16,375 nt of DNA from Oscillospiraceae bacterium (GCA_016295145.1 JAEDLR010000046.1:1-16375), one strand, 5' to 3'. Shown: positions 1-7,117, counted from the first letter of the stretch. Translations and numbers: made by a program. The notes: a model not told the origin generated them from the letters alone.

Positions 1-110
1 TGTGTACCCAATCGCTTGTCGCTTTTGATGTATAGTGCAAGAATTTTTGCACGGATCGCTCTGTTTTCCACAGCTCTGCGGGATTCTTTGCGGTTGGACC
101 AATGTCAATA
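1..110 (-). pseudogene. Fragment resembling IS3-family transposase OrfB
   Basis: Read on the minus strand from 104 to the window edge, 34 codons are open and include NRKESRRAVENRAIRAKI followed by LYIKSDKRLGT. From memory of the family, this matches the HTH_21 region near the start of IS3-type OrfB, where a YY-x-W-x-NR segment is followed by an EN-x(3)-I-x(2)-I-x(4)-S-x(3)-G pattern. A TGA codon (105-107) lies directly upstream of the H-W pair, where the family often has Tyr, and beyond about 110 the reading frame runs into the recombinase remnant of the other strand. The piece is therefore 5'-truncated or broken. The rest lies outside the window. The assignment rests on a short stretch and is moderate at best. 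Confidence 0.42.
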
Positions 111-114
111 AAGT

Positions 115-501
115 GGACAGAAAAAAGAGCTTGCTTCTGCATAGAAAAGATATGACGAACTTGATAGAATGTTCAATCGTTTGTATGAGGATAACATCAA
201 CGGTAAAATCTCCGATGAGCGTTTTGCGAAAATGTCTGCTTCATACGAAAGTGAACAGGCGGAGCTCTCAAATACCATCAAGACCATTTCCGAAAGCTTG
301 AATAATGATAAGACCGAGCAGGATAATATCAGAGGGTTTGTTTCTGTTGCGAAAAAGTACACCGAATTGACCGAGCTTTCAACAGAAATTCTGCACGATT
401 TTATTCAGAAGATCGTTGTTCACGCTCCCGATAAGTCAAGCGGAACGCGCATTGTTCAGATTGATATTTACTACAATTTTATCGGCAAGATAAATGATTA
501 A
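115..501 (+). pseudogene. C-terminal remnant of a large serine recombinase (TnpX/TndX type)
   Basis: The translation continues KRYDELDRMFNRLYED, then GKISDERF, and ends in IQKIVVHAPD, RIVQIDIYYNFIG. This is the coiled-coil and DUF4368-like tail of large serine recombinases of Tn4451/Tn5397-type elements. These proteins are normally over 500 residues; only about 125 codons remain. Upstream of the ATG at 169 the same frame still reads recombinase-like residues (KKELASA), but a TAG at 142-144 interrupts it and a TAA at 109-111 closes it. The catalytic N-terminal domain is absent. No ribosome site precedes the ATG at 169, so translation of the 110-codon open stretch (169-501) is doubtful. It is best read as the decayed edge of an excised or deleted integrative element beside the rplM-rpsI operon. 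Confidence 0.8.
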
Positions 502-540
502 AAAGAAAAATCCGAGCCATTTGAAGTGATAGCTCGGATT
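501..540 (-). terminator. Intrinsic terminator of rplM-rpsI
   Basis: A perfect 9-bp stem (AATCCGAGC at 509-517 with GCTCGGATT at 532-540) closes a 14-nt loop. On the minus strand the stem is followed directly by a T-rich tract (complement of 501-510), 60 bases past the rpsI stop. On the plus strand no T-run follows, so it serves the ribosomal operon and not the recombinase remnant. Confidence 0.85.
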
Positions 541-602
541 GATAAGATGGGTTTGTATCCTTATTGCAGCGGCGTAAAATCGGCGTTTGCGAAAAAGTTT
601 CC

Positions 603-1022
603 TTAACGCTTGGAGAACTGCGGTGCGCGACGGGCTGCTTTGAGACCGTACTTCTTTCTTTCCTTCATTCTGGGGTCACGAGTGAGGAAGCCAGCCTTCT
701 TCAGAGTGGGGCGCAGCTCGGCATCAAACTGGAGCAGTGCGCGGGCAACACCGTGGCGGATTGCGCCTGCCTGGCCGGTGACACCACCGCCAGCAACGGT
801 GCAGACGATATCGAACTGCTCGCCGGTACCGGTGAGTGCCAAAGGCTGACGAACGATCAGCTTCAAGGTCTCCAGACCAAAGTAGTCATCAATGCTTCTG
901 CCGTTGATGGTGACATTGCCGTTACCGGGGTACAGACGAACTCTTGCCACAGAAGACTTTCTTCTGCCAGTGCCGTAGTAAGACTTCAGCTTGGACTGAT
1001 AAGATACAGTGATTTCGCTCAT
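603..1022 (-). CDS. rpsI: 30S ribosomal protein S9
   Basis: The 139-residue product is a full-length S9 (uS9). It shows the N-terminal GTGRRKSSVARVRLYPG block, the central GGGVTGQAGAIRHGVARAL block and the C-terminal RDPRMKERKKYGLKAARRAPQFSKR region. In the family, the SKR tail reaches into the small-subunit head and contacts P-site tRNA. The ATG at 1022 has AAGGAGGG about 8-9 bases upstream. It lies 15 bases downstream of rplM on the same strand, the usual L13-S9 pair, which is co-transcribed. An alternative ATG at 1030 dies after three codons. The transcript ends at the hairpin near 509-540. Confidence 0.98.
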   Translation of the reverse strand: MSEITVSYQSKLKSYYGTGRRKSSVARVRLYPGNGNVTINGRSIDDYFGLETLKLIVRQPLALTGTGEQFDIVCTVAGGGVTGQAGAIRHGVARALLQFDAELRPTLKKAGFLTRDPRMKERKKYGLKAARRAPQFSKR

Positions 1023-1037
1023 TTCGCCATACCCTCC

Positions 1038-1466
1038 TTACAGCTCATACTTCTCAGGCTTCTGTGCCTGATTCTTGTGGTCTGCTCCTGCGTAAACGCG
1101 GAGACGCTTCATTGATGCTCTGCCGATGGAGTTATCAGCAAGCATACCCTTTACGGCAATGTACATTGCGTGCTCAGGGCGCTTTTCCATCAGCTCGCGA
1201 TAGGATACCTTCTTCAGGTGACCGATCCAGCCAGTGTGCCAGATCTCAAACTTCTGATCCAGCTTTTTGCCGGTCAGGACTGCTTCTGCACAGTTGATGA
1301 TAATCACATGGTCGCCGCAATCCACATTGGGTGTGAAATCGGGCTTATGCTTACCGCGAAGAATCGTGGCAGCCTTTGCAGCAACGCGGCCAAGAGGCTG
1401 ACCTGCTGCGTCAAGAATATACCATTTGCGGTTGATCTCGGCAACCTTCGCCATGGTCGTTGACAT
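1038..1466 (-). CDS. rplM: 50S ribosomal protein L13
   Basis: The 142-residue product is a complete L13 (uL13). It has the NRKWYILDAAGQPLGRVA start, GDHVIIINC, the KGMLADNSIGRASMKRLRVYAG signature at about 106-127 and an AQKPEKYEL end. L13 is an early assembly protein of the large subunit. The ATG at 1466 was chosen because CGGAGGAAG sits about 8 bases upstream and the protein then begins as in relatives. The frame stays open for 22 more codons, but these lie in the untranslated leader and do not look like protein. It is the first gene of the rplM-rpsI operon and is driven by the promoter at 1538-1566, with a leader RNA between them. Confidence 0.98.
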   Translation of the reverse strand: MSTTMAKVAEINRKWYILDAAGQPLGRVAAKAATILRGKHKPDFTPNVDCGDHVIIINCAEAVLTGKKLDQKFEIWHTGWIGHLKKVSYRELMEKRPEHAMYIAVKGMLADNSIGRASMKRLRVYAGADHKNQAQKPEKYEL

Positions 1467-1490
1467 AGTAACTTCCTCCGTTTCATTTGA

Positions 1491-1531
1491 GTGCACGGAG
1501 TATGCGACGGGTACGCTACTCCGACAGTGCA
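1491..1531 (-). promoter_or_regulatory. L13 leader RNA (autoregulatory hairpin candidate)
   Basis: The predicted transcript starts near 1531 and folds at once. GCAC (1530-1527) can pair with GTGC (1496-1493). Inside it, GGAGTA-GCG (1522-1514) pairs with CGC-A-TACTCC (1506-1497), with one bulged A and a 7-nt loop. A compact stem with an internal bulge directly upstream of rplM fits the known Firmicutes L13 leader, which is thought to bind L13 protein for feedback control. The structure and position are seen. The match to that family is from memory and was not computed. Confidence 0.65.
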
Positions 1532-1537
1532 AGATTC

Positions 1538-1566
1538 ATTATACACCGAATCCCAACAAAAGTCAA
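1538..1566 (-). promoter_or_regulatory. Sigma-A promoter of rplM-rpsI
   Basis: On the minus strand TTGACT (1566-1561) and TATAAT (1543-1538) are separated by exactly 17 bases, putting the start near 1531. An A/T-rich block (about 1580-1592, including AAATTTT) lies at UP-element distance upstream, as expected for a strong ribosomal promoter. Confidence 0.9.
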
Positions 1567-1684
1567 CGGTCAAATTGCCGAAAATTTAAAATACGCTAAT
1601 CATACTCCGATTTGCTTGATTTTTCGCTTGATTGCTCTCGTATGCTCAAGGTCCATTTCATTTTTCGGTCAAAAATGGTGCTGC

Positions 1685-1730
1685 AAAAAAAGCCATCGGG
1701 GGCGCATACCAAGATACGCCCCCAATTTTT
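1685..1730 (-). terminator. Terminator downstream of gpsA, probably bidirectional
   Basis: A GC-only 7-bp stem, GGGGGCG (1698-1704) with CGCCCCC (1717-1723), stands about 40 bases past the gpsA stop. On the minus strand seven Ts follow after a 6-base gap (complement of 1685-1691). On the plus strand AATTTTT follows directly. The rest of the stretch from here to the rplM promoter (1567-1684) is A/T-rich and shows no gene. Confidence 0.75.
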
Positions 1731-1763
1731 GTTGATATTGCACAACGGTCAAATTCGGTGTAT

Positions 1764-2759
1764 TTACCCGATTTTTTCGTGTTCATGATGTTCCGGTCTA
1801 CCCATCAGGCGCACCACTGCGGTAGTCACATCGGCATTTTCATACAAAACGGAATACAGCACCTCGGTAATGGGCATCTCCACGGCATATTTCTTCGCCA
1901 CATGATACGCCGTATGGCAACAATAGTAGCCTTCCACGGTGCCCACCTGTGCCACGGCATCTGCAGGCGATACCCCTTGCCCGATCAGGATACCGGCTCG
2001 GCGATTGCGACTGTGCATACTGGTACAGGTGACAATCAGATCGCCCAGACCTGCAAGCCCCGAAAAAGTCTCCTGCTTTGCACCCACGGCAACACCCAGT
2101 CTGGCGATCTCGTGGAGACCGCGCGTCATGAGGGCTGCCTTGGTGTTGTCGCCGTAGCCCAGGCCGTCGCTGATGCCTGCGCTCAGTGCGATGACATTTT
2201 TCAGTGCGCCGCCCAGCTCGCAGCCGATGACATCATCATTGAGATAGACGCGAAAGATCGGCGAACTCATCCACGACTGCACCATGCTTGCCGCATCCTC
2301 ATCCCGTGAGGCGACCACCACCGAGGTAGGAATCCCCCGCGCCACCTCCTCGGCATGGCAGGGGCCGGTGATAACGACCAGTCTTGCCTGGGGCAGCTCC
2401 TCGGCAAAAACGGTACTCATCAACTTGAGCGTGCCATCCTCGATGCCCTTGCCTGCATTGCAGACAATGGTACCGGGGGTAAGATGCGGTGCGGCAAGGC
2501 GCAACGTCTGCCGTACAAAAGCAGAGGGAATCACTACCAACAGCATATCGCAGCCCGATACTGCGCCGATATCGTTGGTGAGTTCAATTTCTTTCGGGAT
2601 TTTGACACCGGGCAGCTTTGCTTTCTGCTCGCCGTCGCGGCGAATCGCTTCAATTTCCTCGGGCAGAGCACTCCACAGTGTGATGTGATGCCCCATGCCG
2701 TTGAGCAGTACCGCCAATGCGCAGCCGAAGCCGCCACCCAAAATCGTGATATTTGCCAT
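1764..2759 (-). CDS. gpsA: Glycerol-3-phosphate dehydrogenase [NAD(P)+]
   Basis: The cytosolic enzyme reduces dihydroxyacetone phosphate to sn-glycerol 3-phosphate for phospholipid synthesis. The 331 residues are the usual length. Visible motifs are the Rossmann start (residues 4-16), NAGKGIEDGT (101-110), TGPCHAEEVARG (131-142), the substrate-site stretch ELGGALKNVIALSAGI (181-196) with the expected catalytic Lys187, and AGLGDLIVTCTSMHSRNR (236-253). The glycine-rich loop reads LGGGFGCALA, one residue shorter than the common LGxGxxGxALA. The ATG at 2759 follows a moderate AAGGGG. plsY ends 11 bases upstream, and its product uses GpsA's product, so the two steps are encoded side by side. It is the last gene of the DUF512-der-plsY-gpsA cluster and is followed by a hairpin terminator. 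Confidence 0.97.
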   Translation of the reverse strand: MANITILGGGFGCALAVLLNGMGHHITLWSALPEEIEAIRRDGEQKAKLPGVKIPKEIELTNDIGAVSGCDMLLVVIPSAFVRQTLRLAAPHLTPGTIVCNAGKGIEDGTLKLMSTVFAEELPQARLVVITGPCHAEEVARGIPTSVVVASRDEDAASMVQSWMSSPIFRVYLNDDVIGCELGGALKNVIALSAGISDGLGYGDNTKAALMTRGLHEIARLGVAVGAKQETFSGLAGLGDLIVTCTSMHSRNRRAGILIGQGVSPADAVAQVGTVEGYYCCHTAYHVAKKYAVEMPITEVLYSVLYENADVTTAVVRLMGRPEHHEHEKIG

Positions 2760-2770
2760 ACTCGCACCCC

Positions 2771-3478
2771 TTACGCTCTGATATTCTCGTTTTCTTTCGG
2801 TTTCGGGCCACCGATCCTACGCTCAGTCCCCGCACGCAGACGCTGGATATTCTCATGGTGGCTACCGATGATCATTATAGCCATGACAGTCACCATCGCT
2901 GTATACAGACACGCCATGCCCATCGTCGTTCCGCGCAGGAACACCTCAAACAGGAAGGTGGTAGGAATGACGCAAACGGTGGCGATCATAGAGGAAAGCG
3001 AAACATATTTCGAGCACCACAGTAGCAGCCCAAAAATCGCCATCAGAACTACAAAAGTCAGCGGATTCAGTACCAGAAAGACGCTCACGCCCACCAGCAC
3101 GCCCTTGCCACCAGAAAAGTGGTAATAGATGGGCTTCATATGACCGAGAATGGCAAATGCCGCCGCGATAAATCCAAGCCAGCGGTAGTCGTTGCCGGTA
3201 CCGTCTGCAAGGGGCGCCCAGCCAAGCTGTTTGCTCAGCAAAAGGGTCAACGCGATCGCCGCCGCGCCCTTGCCGATATCAATCACCAGCGTCATGATGC
3301 CGCAGCCCTTACCAAAGCAGCGTATGGTATTGGTCAGACCTGCATTTTTACTGCCGTAATCACGGATATCCTTGCCCTTGAACAGCCGCACCGTGATGAT
3401 CGCGCCGTTAATACTGCCGATCAGATAGCCGCAGGCAGCCGCAAGCAGCACCGCAGCAATATAAAGGAAAACCGTCAT
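2771..3478 (-). CDS. plsY: Glycerol-3-phosphate acyltransferase (acyl-phosphate dependent), PlsY
   Basis: This membrane enzyme transfers an acyl group from acyl-phosphate to glycerol 3-phosphate, giving lysophosphatidic acid. The 235-residue product has the family's loop motifs: GSINGAIITVRLFKG followed by YGSKNAGLTNTIR (41-53), GHMKPIYYHFSGGKGV (112-127), and HHENIQRLRAGTERRI (207-222). Hydrophobic segments are seen near 3-22, 60-82, 101-117, 130-155, 160-180 and 186-205. The C-terminus carries a short charged tail, somewhat longer than in typical 200-residue relatives. The ATG at 3478 follows AGAAGGAG. It lies 18 bases after der and 11 bases before gpsA, in one transcription unit. Confidence 0.96.
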   Translation of the reverse strand: MTVFLYIAAVLLAAACGYLIGSINGAIITVRLFKGKDIRDYGSKNAGLTNTIRCFGKGCGIMTLVIDIGKGAAAIALTLLLSKQLGWAPLADGTGNDYRWLGFIAAAFAILGHMKPIYYHFSGGKGVLVGVSVFLVLNPLTFVVLMAIFGLLLWCSKYVSLSSMIATVCVIPTTFLFEVFLRGTTMGMACLYTAMVTVMAIMIIGSHHENIQRLRAGTERRIGGPKPKENENIRA

Positions 3479-3496
3479 GCCAATGCTCCTTCTGCA

Positions 3497-4834
3497 TTAA
3501 GATTTGGTGCCGTTATCATTGCCGCGTTCACGGATGATAAAGCGGATGGGTGTACCCATCATGCCGAATGTTTCACGCAACTGATTTTCCAGATAGCGCT
3601 GATAGGAAAAATGGAACAGATCGGCACGGTTGACAAAGAACACAAAAGTTGGCGGCTTGGTACCGGATTGCGTCATGTAGTAGATCTTCAGACGCTTACC
3701 CTTGTCAGTAGGAGGCTGCACTCTCGCCGTAGCATATGCAAGCACATCGTTGAGTTTGCCCGTGGTAATCCGCATGGCGTGGTTCTCCGCCACCGTTTGG
3801 ATCAATTCAAACAGTTGCTGCACCCGCTGCCCTGTTTTCGCGCTGATGAACAAAAAGGGTGCGTAGCTCATAAAACTGAAATCATGCTCCAGTTTTTTTG
3901 TGAACTCCTGCATCGTCTTGCCGTCTTTCTCCACCAAATCCCACTTGTTGACCACCACAATACAACCCTTGCCCTGCTGATGCGCATAGCCTGCCACCTT
4001 GCTGTCCTGCTCGGTGTAGCCTGTTGTGGCATCAATCATGATGATGCATACATCGGCGCGGTCTACCGCCATATAAGCACGCAGAACGCTGTAATGCTCC
4101 ACGGCATCGGTGACCTTTGCCTTTTTGCGGATACCTGCCGTGTCAATGAACAAGAACTTGCCTTCTTCGCGGTCTACGGGCAGATCAATGGCATCACGGG
4201 TGGTGCCTGCCATATCGGCAACGATGCTGCGCTCCTCCCCTGCAATATGGTTGATGAGGCTGGATTTGCCCACATTGGGTTTGCCAATCACCGCCACGCT
4301 GATACGGTCATCCTCATGTTCGCCCTCCGGTGCGGCAGGCAGAGCCTCCAGCACAGCATCCAACAGATCGCCTGTACCATTGCCGTGCAGGGAAGAAACC
4401 GCAAAGGGATCCCCAAGCCCCAGATTGTAGAACTCGTAGAACTCCATAGGCGGCTCGCCGATGCTGTCACACTTATTGACGCACAACAGAATCGGTTTGC
4501 CGGATTTTTGCAACATTTCTGCCACAGCGATGTCATTGGCGGTAACGCCTGCGCGCACATCGGTCACCAGAATAATAACCTCCGCGCTGTCAATGGCAAG
4601 CTCCGCCTGACGACGCATCTGCGCCAACAGCGTGTCGGTGGTTTTCGGCTCGATACCGCCTGTATCCACCAGCATAAAATTGCGATTGCACCACTCGCAG
4701 CGGGCGTAAATACGGTCACGGGTCACGCCGGGGGTATCCTCCACAATGGAGAGCCGCTGCCCCACCAGCTTGTTAAACAAGGTCGATTTTCCCACATTGG
4801 GACGGCCGACCACCGCAACGATCGGTAGATCCAT
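3497..4834 (-). CDS. der: Ribosome-associated GTPase Der (EngA)
   Basis: The 445-residue product has two tandem GTPase domains and a C-terminal KH-like domain, as in all Der proteins, which act in assembly of the 50S subunit. G1 domain: GRPNVGKSTL (10-19), DTPGVTRDR (33-41), DTGG (57-60), NKCD (120-123). G2 domain: GKPNVGKSSL (184-193), DTAGIRKKAKV (231-241), NKWD (296-299) and SAKTG (331-335). The KH-like part ends with MGTPIRFIIRER. The ATG at 4834 was preferred because an AAAGGGG site lies about 10-12 bases upstream. The in-frame TTG at 4858 would overlap that site and the upstream stop codon. It follows the DUF512 gene by 20 bases and precedes plsY by 18. Confidence 0.97.
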   Translation of the reverse strand: MDLPIVAVVGRPNVGKSTLFNKLVGQRLSIVEDTPGVTRDRIYARCEWCNRNFMLVDTGGIEPKTTDTLLAQMRRQAELAIDSAEVIILVTDVRAGVTANDIAVAEMLQKSGKPILLCVNKCDSIGEPPMEFYEFYNLGLGDPFAVSSLHGNGTGDLLDAVLEALPAAPEGEHEDDRISVAVIGKPNVGKSSLINHIAGEERSIVADMAGTTRDAIDLPVDREEGKFLFIDTAGIRKKAKVTDAVEHYSVLRAYMAVDRADVCIIMIDATTGYTEQDSKVAGYAHQQGKGCIVVVNKWDLVEKDGKTMQEFTKKLEHDFSFMSYAPFLFISAKTGQRVQQLFELIQTVAENHAMRITTGKLNDVLAYATARVQPPTDKGKRLKIYYMTQSGTKPPTFVFFVNRADLFHFSYQRYLENQLRETFGMMGTPIRFIIRERGNDNGTKS

Positions 4835-4854
4835 ATTTCTCTCTGTCCCCTTTC

Positions 4855-6162
4855 TCAACAGGCGGCAAAATCGCCGCCCAGAATGGTCTGAAGCAGCACA
4901 TAGCCATCCACGGCAGTACGCACCACCGGCACGCCCAACGCCGCAGACAGTTCACTGCGCGTCATATCATCCAGAAAAACATCATCGTGGCGCAGGCAAG
5001 TCTCCGAAAGCAGCACAGCCTCGCCCAGGGGCCGCCCCTTTAGCTGCGCCAGAAGGTCCTGTCCCGTCAGCAGCCCTGCCACCGTCACCGACTCGCCGTA
5101 AAAATCGTTGCGCACGGCGATCACATTGACGGTAATCTGCGGGCATTTTGCGTGAAGATCCTCCATCATCCGGGCAAAAAACGGTGCCGCAGCAGTGCCC
5201 GTTGCAATGGTCAAAGTACGCATCACACCCTGATATTCCGCATCGGTCAGTGCATCGGAAAACTCGTCCAGAATTGCGCGAAGCATGCCCACGCCGTTTT
5301 CATACTGGGGATACCCCTCGTAGGAATCGGCATCGGGCAAAGGCAGCCCAGCCAGCAAATACAGCTCATCAGATGCATACACAATGCGGCTGCCATGCTC
5401 TCCCAAGCTCCAACGCTGCACCGCCTCGATCTGCTCCACGGTAGCTTTTGCGGATTCTTTGGTGAACGGCTGCAATTTGCAAAGATGGGTTCTGTGCTTT
5501 GTGAGCCCCAAAGGCACCACGGCAATGCTGGTCACCGCCGGCACCAGTTTGAACAAATCCGCCAACGTGCGATGCAACGCGTCACCGTCATTCCAACCGG
5601 GGCAAAGCACAATCTGGCAATCCATCCGGATGCCATGCTCCGCCATACGGTACAGATGCCGCAAGGAATCCCCTGCCTTGGGGTTGCCCAGCATCTTGCA
5701 GCGCAGTGCGGGATCGGTAGTATGCACCGAAACATTGACCGTCAGATGCATCTGAATGATGCGGTCAACGTCTGCATCGGTCAAGTTCGTTAGCGTGATA
5801 TAGCTGCCGTGCAGAAAGGAGAGTCTTGCATCGTCGTCCTTGAGGTAGATGGATCTGCGCATTCCTCTGGGGTTCTGGTCAATAAAGCAGAACACACAAT
5901 GGTTGCCGCAGACCTGTTTTTTGTCCATCAGCGCAGTGGGAAACTCCATGCCCGGGTCTTCGTACTCGCCCTTTGTCAGCGTAACAGTCTGCTCTGTGCC
6001 GTTGCGGTTCACAGTGATCTCCAGTTGTTTTTCGGTAATGGCATAGCGATAATCCAACACATCATGGATCACAAGCCCATTGACGGCAACAAGCGCATCG
6101 CCACACAGCACGCCGGCACGCTCCGCAGGCGAGCCCGCCGCGACCTCAGTAATCTCTATCAC
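4855..6162 (-). CDS. DUF512 protein with PDZ-like and radical-SAM-like Cys motif
   Basis: The 435-residue protein begins with a PDZ-like module (VAAGSPAERAGVLCGDALVAVNG, shown here in part: residues 7-29). It continues with a CGNHCVFC motif (C85-x3-C89-x2-C92), which would bind a 4Fe-4S cluster in a radical-SAM-like core, and ends in the DUF512 region (about 225-430). The family is common in Clostridia and cyanobacteria and often lies next to der, as here, but its reaction is not established. The start is GTG at 6162, with AAAGGAGG placed 8 bases upstream. No promoter is visible in the short gap behind the rpmF terminator, so read-through from yceD-rpmF may feed this operon. The product is probably cytosolic, with no signal peptide. 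Confidence 0.9.
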   Translation of the reverse strand: MIEITEVAAGSPAERAGVLCGDALVAVNGLVIHDVLDYRYAITEKQLEITVNRNGTEQTVTLTKGEYEDPGMEFPTALMDKKQVCGNHCVFCFIDQNPRGMRRSIYLKDDDARLSFLHGSYITLTNLTDADVDRIIQMHLTVNVSVHTTDPALRCKMLGNPKAGDSLRHLYRMAEHGIRMDCQIVLCPGWNDGDALHRTLADLFKLVPAVTSIAVVPLGLTKHRTHLCKLQPFTKESAKATVEQIEAVQRWSLGEHGSRIVYASDELYLLAGLPLPDADSYEGYPQYENGVGMLRAILDEFSDALTDAEYQGVMRTLTIATGTAAAPFFARMMEDLHAKCPQITVNVIAVRNDFYGESVTVAGLLTGQDLLAQLKGRPLGEAVLLSETCLRHDDVFLDDMTRSELSAALGVPVVRTAVDGYVLLQTILGGDFAAC

Positions 6163-6189
6163 AAACGCTTCCTCCTTTCCAATATCCTA

Positions 6190-6226
6190 CAAAACACAAC
6201 GGGGAGAGCGATAAAGACTCTCCCCG
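6190..6226 (-). terminator. Intrinsic terminator between rpmF and the DUF512-der operon
   Basis: A perfect 9-bp stem (CGGGGAGAG at 6200-6208 with CTCTCCCCG at 6218-6226) has a 9-nt loop. On the minus strand it is followed by TTGTGTTTTG, an interrupted T-tract. The broken tract suggests partial read-through into the DUF512 gene, whose ribosome site starts only about 20 bases further on. Confidence 0.75.
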
Positions 6227-6251
6227 CTGCTTCTAAGCATAGCAAAATCAG

Positions 6252-6270
6252 GTAATAGCAGTGCTATTAC
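6252..6270 (-). repeat. 19-bp interrupted palindrome over the rpmF stop codon
   Basis: GTAATAGCA (6252-6260), one G, then TGCTATTAC (6262-6270) form a perfect inverted repeat. It contains the rpmF TAA, which is followed in frame by TAG. As RNA it could form a 7-bp hairpin with a 5-nt loop, about 26 bases ahead of the main terminator stem. Confidence 0.7.
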
Positions 6271-6452
6271 TCCTCGTCGATTTTGATTACAGCAACGCCC
6301 TTGTAGAAGCCACAGTTCTTGCACACCTTATGGGGCGCTTTCATTGCGCCGCAGTTCGTGCAGGTACTCATTGCGGGCATCTCAAGCTTCCATACTGCGG
6401 AACGACGGGTATTGCGTCTTGCTTTGGATGTTTTTCCCTTCGGAACAGCCAT
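6267..6452 (-). CDS. rpmF: 50S ribosomal protein L32
   Basis: The 61-residue product is a complete bL32: it starts MAVPKGKTSKARRNTRRS and carries two Cys pairs, CTNC (31-34) and CKNC (44-47), the zinc-ribbon form of the protein. Some bacteria use Cys-free paralogues when zinc is scarce; this one is the zinc-binding type. The ATG at 6452 has AAGGAGGTG about 6-7 bases upstream. It follows yceD by 68 bases, the common yceD-rpmF pairing. In many genomes plsX comes next, but here the DUF512-der operon follows. Confidence 0.98.
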   Translation of the reverse strand: MAVPKGKTSKARRNTRRSAVWKLEMPAMSTCTNCGAMKAPHKVCKNCGFYKGVAVIKIDEE

Positions 6453-6520
6453 GTTGGCACCTCCTTATATGAATTGCGCGGGTTTTCAGAATACGCCTCT
6501 GTGATGATGTATCGTCTGAT

Positions 6521-7000
6521 TTATGCCTGTTGGCAGTTACAGGAATGCTGATTACGGTTTACGCCGCAACAGGGGCAGATGCCGAGACAGTCCTCACTGC
6601 ACAGGATCTTTGAGGGCAATGCCAGACGCAGGTCGGTCATCACCGTCTCTGCGATATTCAGCATGGCGTTCTCTGTCAGCAGATAATCAGAGTCGTTTTG
6701 CTCGGTGGCGGTCTCCGTCACGACAATATGCTCGAAGGACTCGTTCATATGCATCGCAACAGATGCCAGACAGCGGTCGCACTCCAGATCGGCGACACCT
6801 TCCGCTGTATACCGGAAAAACAGCACACCGGCACGGTTTTCCAATACGCCCTTCACAACAGGAAGCTGCGTAAAACGCATTCCGAAGCCTGCTGCGGTTT
6901 CTGCATCGATCGCCACTTCCACATTGCGTTTTTCGCCGGGGCGATACAGCAAAGGGCGAACGGAGACAAGATAGCTTGCGGCTTCAGCCTGCATGTCCAT
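6521..7000 (-). CDS. YceD family protein (DUF177)
   Basis: The 159-residue cytosolic protein matches the DUF177/YceD family by its central ADLECDRCL motif (C74, C77), the DLRLALPSKILCSEDCLGICP block starting at 123 (shown in words: LALPSKILC then DCLGICP) and its position directly upstream of rpmF. The C-terminus is Cys-rich (C134, C138, C142, C144, C145, C154, C156) and may bind a metal. In plants and some bacteria the family is linked to 23S rRNA processing; its role here is not shown. The ATG at 7000 has only a weak, distant AGGCAGGT site; a second ATG two codons later is possible. The strong promoter at 7048-7076 starts this operon. Confidence 0.88.
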   Translation of the reverse strand: MDMQAEAASYLVSVRPLLYRPGEKRNVEVAIDAETAAGFGMRFTQLPVVKGVLENRAGVLFFRYTAEGVADLECDRCLASVAMHMNESFEHIVVTETATEQNDSDYLLTENAMLNIAETVMTDLRLALPSKILCSEDCLGICPCCGVNRNQHSCNCQQA

Positions 7001-7047
7001 GGTTCAATGTACCTGCCTTTCGGTTTGCGCAGAGCGTCACAGGGTTT

Positions 7048-7076
7048 ATTATACCCAAAACGCAAAGTTTTGTCAA
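7048..7076 (-). promoter_or_regulatory. Consensus sigma-A promoter of yceD-rpmF
   Basis: On the minus strand TTGACA (7076-7071) and TATAAT (7053-7048) are both perfect consensus hexamers with a 17-base spacer. The predicted start is near 7041, giving a leader of about 40 bases. Confidence 0.93.
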
Positions 7077-7117
7077 TAGATTTCGGGAATTGCAGTCGTT
7101 TTCAACAAAAATCCCAA

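Noticed and set aside
3119..4828. Long 569-codon plus-strand open frame
   Set aside because: It lies exactly opposite der and plsY, whose motifs are unmistakable. Its own translation shows no family motif and is rich in His and Cys, as expected of an antisense shadow.
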